A DNA stretch of 64,000 nt from Zygnema cylindricum (taxonomy: Eukaryota; Streptophyta; Zygnematophyceae; Zygnematales; Zygnemataceae). Each line of letters begins with the position of its first letter. Position 1 is the first letter of the stretch. Positions 58,871 to 64,000 of this stretch are shown piece by piece. The stretch covers positions 248,001 to 312,000 of the forward strand of contig JBBHKE010000836.1 of assembly GCA_037447655.1 (NCBI GenBank), in the 5' to 3' direction. The notes below the pieces were generated by a model. That model did no database searches. It saw only the letters and a list, made by a program, of their open reading frames with translations, and was not told where the DNA came from. The translations under genes were made by a program, and so were the position numbers.

Positions 58871-60900
58871 TTTTACAAAGGTATTGGAGGGATAACAATA
58901 GAGAAGTCCCGTCGCTTCCTTGGGTTGGTATCCGTATGCAACTTCAAACGGTGAGAAACTTGTAATGGCATATCTACATGATTTGTTTTTAAATTCCATT
59001 AATTGCAGTATAGATTCCCATGTGTTTTGAACTCCATTACAAACAATCATAAGCATTTCTTTTGGTGTACGCTTCCTCCTTTCTGTTTGTCCATCAGTTT
59101 GAGGATTATAAGAGGTACTCATTTCAAGTTTCGTGCCTAAATTTATTGCAATTCTTTGCAAAATGCATATGTGAATTTAGAATACACAGGAAACTCTATG
59201 ATGCCTAACCACGTTGTCAAAATATAACTTTGCAATGTCTACAATTGAATAGGTGGTTTTGCAAGAGATAAAGATTGTTGATTTAGTGAACCTATCGACC
59301 ACGAAGTTGATACTGTCGTTTTTTTTAGATGTAGCTGGCAACGCAACAAACTCCCATGGTATTTCTAAGATATCTAATTCTTTTAAGAGACCTCTAGGTT
59401 TTTGGTTACTAGGTTCACTTTGTTGGCAAGGAACACAACTTTCCACATGTTTAGACACCTCTTTTGCTATTCTTGGCCAAAAATATTTACTCTACAATCG
59501 ACTTAGATTTTTATCCCGACCTCAATAGTCTAAATGCTCATGAGCTTCCTATAAAATTTGTTTTTTTAACTCTCCCACCTCATGAATGCATAACCTATCC
59601 CCTGTTCGTATATACAACAAACCATCCTCTATTTCAAAGTTTATGACATGCCTCTCATTAAATTGGTCAAAAGTTGCCTTGGGAAGATTCTTGCAAATTA
59701 CAACAAAGTAAGGATCTTTATCATAACCATTTCTAAAAACATCGTAAACAATTCATCCTGAACCTTTACACTTATTTCAAAATACCTGCTTAAAGGATCT
59801 GCCACTACATTTGTCTTTCCAGAAATATGTTTGACGTTACATTTAAACTATGCCAATTTGTGCATCCACCTAACTTGTCTACTTCTCATGATCTATGCAT
59901 CACTTAGTCATTGTAGATAAGAAATTGCTTAATTGTCACAATGAACTGTGTATTTCTTATTATGAAAATATCAATGCCATTTCACCAATGCATGAACAAT
60001 TGCAAGTAACTATTTTTCCTATGCTGGGTAATTCTTTTCAGCATCATTGAATTTCATGGACTCAAATGCAATAGGATAAAATTGTTTGCCAACTTTTTGA
60101 CTTATGACTACACCTAAACCTTTATGAGATGCATCTGTGATAATTAAAACTTCAAACTCAAACTCTCCAGCAGGATCGAGATACACCAATGTAGGGGCAG
60201 AGGTCAACTTCCCTTTTTATTCGTTGAAAGCTCTCTCTTGATCAGCGCCCCACCCAAACGTCTCCTTCTCGCGTAGTTAACCTGTCAAAGGTGGGGCAAT
60301 CATACTAATGTTTCTGATAAATTTTATATATTAAGTAGCTAATCCCAGAAATGATCTAACTTCTGTGACATTAGTAGGTTGCTTCCAATTTTGGATTGCT
60401 GTGTTTTTTAGATGGATCTGTTTTAACACCTTACCCACTAACTATATGTCCCAAAAATAATTGTTCACTTTTAAGAAAACTAGATTCTGACAATTTTTCT
60501 TTCTATTAACCTTTCCAACACTTTCTTTTAATGAGTTCATGTTGTTTTTCAAATTTACTATAGATTAAAATGTCATCTATAAACACTTGAACAAACTCAT
60601 CTATATAATCTAAAAAGGTTTGGTTCATTAATCTTTGGTAAGTGGGCGGTGCATTCATTAAGCCAAATGGCATCATTATCTATTGAAGATGACCAAACCC
60701 TGGTCGTAAAAGCAATTTTATCAACATCCACAATTCTAATTGGCACTTGATTACAGCCACTACACAGATCAATTAACAAAAATACTTGAGCATGTTTTAA
60801 ACGATCTATCAAATAAAAAATTAATGGTATCGGATACTTATAGTTTACAGTAATCTTGATCAGACTACAATAGTCGACACACATTTTCAACATACCGTCC
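58799..60900 (-). pseudogene. Ty3/gypsy pol remnant, minus-strand piece
   Basis: In minus-strand order: RT piece with C-V-D-Y-C-S-L and F-L-L-I-D-L-C-S-G (60597-60893), RNase H-like I-I-T-D-A-S-H-K-G-L-G-V-V (60019-60207), integrase zinc part C-V-P-C-Q-Q (59177-59458) and core end N-P-Q-T-D-G-Q-T-E-R with A-Y-G-Y-Q-P-K-E-A (58799-59161). The domain order RT, RNase H, integrase identifies Ty3/gypsy. Many stops. No LTRs identified. Confidence 0.85.
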
Positions 60901-60972
60901 TTTTTGTTGTAATTTAGAAATTTTATTTCAGTAGATAGGATTAAAATAACTTAGAATATTTTCTAAGTAGTT

Positions 60973-61917
60973 TGTTGTTATACTTACCTTAATTAGTGTA
61001 CAGTAGCAAAAGTACAATAGAATATATTATACTTTTACAAGGACACGTGTGGGAAAAAGAACGTATGCAGGTTTTACAGAGTGGCGCCGACGGTCAGCCA
61101 CACGCGTCACGCAGTTGACAATTAGATTGATAGGATCGGACGAACGAAATCTGAACCGCGTATTCCGAAAATATATGGTACAGTTCAGCGGTACCATCGC
61201 AATTGAATTTTTTCCAACAGACGCGATTCACTTGGGACCAAAAGAATGATTCACAAGGGACCACAAGCGTGATTCACGTGGGACCACAAGTGACGAAGCA
61301 CTCAGGTACTTCGTACAACACGACCATTGTCGGCTGGACTTTAGCGACTACCGTTAACTAAGCATTTGGAACGTTTTGTGTACAGTTCCATATCTGCAAA
61401 TATTTGAATAAACATTGTTTTGTAGTTTAGTGTAATAAAAAATAGTGTTCCACTAATTAGGTTTTTGGAATGTAATAATTAGGGATTTTGAGGTATTAAC
61501 AGTACAGTAACGTATAGGTAGGATACTTTGTCGTTAGTCAAGATAATAACCGCAATAATAGTTACCCAAATTAGTGTAGACCTGTAGATAAACACTGTGA
61601 GTATACAACTTAATACTTACCCAATTTTGTAGTTTCCAGTTTTGGGAATATGATTTTCTAAGGGCAATTTTTGGGTAACTTCTAGACATTATATCTTATG
61701 GTTTACTAAGTCATTTGGGCTGCAATTTTGGGAGTTTTCAGTGTACTTTATTGTGTATCATTGTGGCAAATTTGAGGCATATTAACGAGGTGAGTCATAT
61801 TTTGTGTAAGCTGAAAGTTGGCTATTTAGTAGGTGCTTGATAACTTTTGTTTTTTTCCATGTCTACTTCCACTGCTATTGCTGGTCTTTCTACTGCACCG
61901 GTGGCTAGAGAAAAACA
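60973..61917 (+). repeat. Putative 5' LTR of element G
   Basis: The right end is placed by alignment of GAAAAACA followed by ATATATGGGCC with the LTR/primer junction of element E. The left end is less sure. The gag ATG (61859) lies 59 bp inside the LTR. Confidence 0.55.
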
Positions 61918-64000
61918 ATATATGGGCCTTCCGTCAAGAATTCCTATCTTCAATGGCCAAGAGTGCGTATTAGGCGGCGATGGTTGAATCTTCGTTTGAA
62001 ACTACTGACCTATTGGGGTCTTCGATGGCTCCCTTGATGAAACAGATCCTAGTTGGGCGAAAAGGAATTCAATGGCAAGGAACAATCTTATTCTTTGTAT
62101 TTCAGAAAATTTGGTTATGTCTCGCTTGAAAATGAAAAAGGCGAAGGAGATTTGGACATCACTGAAATCCGCTTTTGTGAAAGCGCATGTCCAAAAAGAG
62201 CTCCTGGTGGCTGGAAAAATTTGGCTTACAAATTCTCGGGGGGAACTATGGTCGAGTATTGTAACAACTTTCGTGCACTTATTGATGCACACTCGTTTGC
62301 TGAGGGGTCATTTCCTGAGTTTGAGCAGGTAGCTTTGCTTATTACACGACTTCCTACTAACATGAAAGGTTTGTTTTCTCATTTAAAGAGTCATGATAAA
62401 GCTAGTTGGTTGTTTCAATTAGCATATAATCTTATATTGGAGGAAGAGTCTAATACTAAACTCCTTGAAGGAGAAGGAAAGGTTGAAGCTTTTGCAAAAC
62501 ACACTTTGACAAAAGAGCTCAGTTTAATCAGAAGAGGAATTAGTTTCACCAGAATCAGAATCAATTTAATCAGTTTAATCAGAGGCCAAATCCACAATCT
62601 TCTACTGCTTGGTTTTATTGTTATGAGAAGGGTCATGGATATAGGTACTGTCCTAAGCTGAAAAAAGCTAATGAGACAGGTTTATACAGGCCAGGTTAGC
62701 ATCAAAGCCAATATCACAAAGGCTTTTCTGGAAATCCTACTCGTGGAAATGCTCTCTTTCCAGCTTCTGCAATTGATGCAGATGAGTCTCTAAGCAACAA
62801 TGAGCAAGACGAAGCGGAGTTATTTTCTATGGCCGCAGTAATGGAGGGTCCCAAGGATGCAAGATGGATCATGGACACTGGAGCATGAGCCCACATGTGC
62901 TAGAACAAAGCGGCTTTTACAACTTTGCAGCAAACGCCTCGAAAGAGTATATACTATGTTTGTGGGATGAGTGTTCAAACCTCAGCTCAAGGTGATGTAT
63001 CTTTAATGGTAGATGTTGGGGTAAAGTCGGTAGAGAGAACTCTTCAGAATGTTTTGCATGTTCCACACTTTAAAAATAATATTTTTTCTACATCCTTAGT
63101 GGAAAGCTAAGGCTTTGAAATAATTCTGAAAAGAGGTAGATGGGTTGTTAGCAAAAAGGAAAAGAAGCAATATCAAGAACTAGAGATGCTTGCAAAATTT
63201 ACCGGATGGACATGGCTGAATATAAGGAAAATGATGTTCTCTACTCCAGTGTCTAATCTGATAATGAGTTGTGGCATAAGAGATTAGGCCACATGAATTA
63301 TGATAGTCTAAAGAAAATGTTGAATTCGGGAAAAGTTGATGGAGTTTCTCTCACATCTTATCCTATAAAATCATGTGATGGTTGTTCACTAGGGAAGATC
63401 CACCGATTGCCACTCCACAGGAAACAGACCACAGATCGGAAAAATTTCTGCAGCTAATACATTCGAATGTTCTCAGTCCTTCACAAGTGACGTTGGCAAG
63501 AGGCTTCCACTATATGGTCACATTTACAAATGAATAATCGAGGTACACCAAAGTTTATTTCATGCAACATAAGAGTGAAGTGTTTACTCACTTGAAACGC
63601 TAGAAAGCTTGGGCAGAAAACCTTTAAGGAGTTCCAATATTGGCGTTAAGATTTGACAACTGGGGAGAATACACATTGAACGAATTCGAAGAATTTCTCC
63701 TTTAGGAAGGTATCAATCACAATCTTACAGTTCCATTTACACTATAACAAAATTGTGTTTTTGAGAGATTAAATAGGACGGTGACAGAGAGTGCTCGGTC
63801 CATGCTTGCAGATAAAAGACCAAATTTTAAATTCTGGCCTAAAACACTTAACTGTGTTGTTTATATTAAAAATAGAATTGCTTGTAGATTTGTTAGCACT
63901 ACACCTTATGAGCTTTGGACAGGAGAAATACCTGATGTTAGTCACTTTAAGATCTTTGGCAGCAAGTGTTTTATTCTAGATACTTCACATGATAGATGGA
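61859..64000 (+). pseudogene. Gag-pol of copia element G (partial, degraded)
   Basis: Gag starts M-S-T-S-T-A-I-A, as in element E, and passes Q-Y-M-G-L-P-S-R-I-P-I-F-N-G over the primer site. It shifts frame before the UBN2 region (62053-62661, with M-V-E-Y-C-N-N-F and L-I-L-E-E-E). The protease site is D-T-G-A followed by a stop (62875-62890). Protease continues at 62925-63110. Integrase has H-K-R-L-G-H-M-N and C-D-G-C-S-L-G-K (63269-63457). The second catalytic region reads R-F-D-N-W-G near 63650. The sequence ends in the integrase core. Inactive. Confidence 0.83.
61918..61932 (+). promoter_or_regulatory. Primer binding site of element G (diverged)
   Basis: ATATATGGGCCTTCC follows the LTR end ACA. 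The TATGGGCC core of the initiator tRNA-Met complement is kept; flanking bases have changed. Confidence 0.55.

Larger units (their letters stand above)
60973..64000 (+). mobile_element. Copia element G, cut by the window end
   Basis: Plus-strand Ty1/copia element of the same family group as E. The putative 5' LTR is 60973-61917 (TGTTGTTATACTTACC to GAGAAAAACA). Gag, protease and the first part of integrase follow. The LTR start is inferred from the TGTTGTT end and a length close to LTR E (945 against 956 bp); no second LTR is available. Confidence 0.8.

Overview
The window is nuclear DNA of a streptophyte plant (land plant or charophyte alga; I cannot place it more closely). The evidence is two intron-containing host genes, several Ty1/copia elements, Ty3/gypsy remnants, a LINE-like element and TIR DNA transposons. 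Nothing bacterial, organellar or viral-genome-like is seen.

Layout. (1) 1-14726 is a nested retrotransposon pile. Copia element C (minus strand) is split by copia element A (1190-12552). The 3' LTR of A is itself split by an LTR-like insertion (6165-7543) and by a gag-only element B (7631-11854). (2) 14727-20109 is AT-rich, gene-poor DNA with a G-rich tract, a TTTGAA array, a 212-bp tandem duplication and CAT arrays. (3) 20110-22284 (+) is a complete six-exon short-chain dehydrogenase gene, closest in motifs to plant NADPH-dependent pterin aldehyde reductase. (4) 24603-29844 (-) is a complete nine-exon gene for the 75-kDa subunit of mitochondrial complex I (NDUFS1). The two genes converge tail to tail, with a small inverted-repeat element between them. 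(5) 30196-34467, just upstream of the complex I gene, is a three-deep nest of DNA transposons (MITE, then Harbinger-like, then hAT-like). (6) 37100-45260 is a LINE-like ORF split by full-length copia element D. (7) 45450-53600 is a Harbinger-like end, copia element E, a truncated C-type copia and an inverted Harbinger-like arm. (8) 53757-55091 is a LINE tail and a solo D-type LTR with perfect target duplication. (9) 55799-56750 is a short Harbinger-like element. (10) 58270-60900 is a rearranged head-to-head gypsy remnant. (11) 60973-64000 is copia element G, cut by the window end.

The most interesting signal is shared by all six copia elements. The gag start codon lies inside the LTR, and the first internal bases are a match, from perfect to degenerate, to the complement of the anticodon arm of initiator methionine tRNA (consensus GGTTATGGGCCCACC). 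This is the half-tRNA primer site known from Drosophila copia. Here the primer site is also translated, as the conserved V-M-G-P-P stretch of Gag. Several of these LTRs also carry an antisense tRNA-T-arm-like hairpin. All retroelement coding regions in the window are broken by stops or frameshifts; the two host genes look intact.
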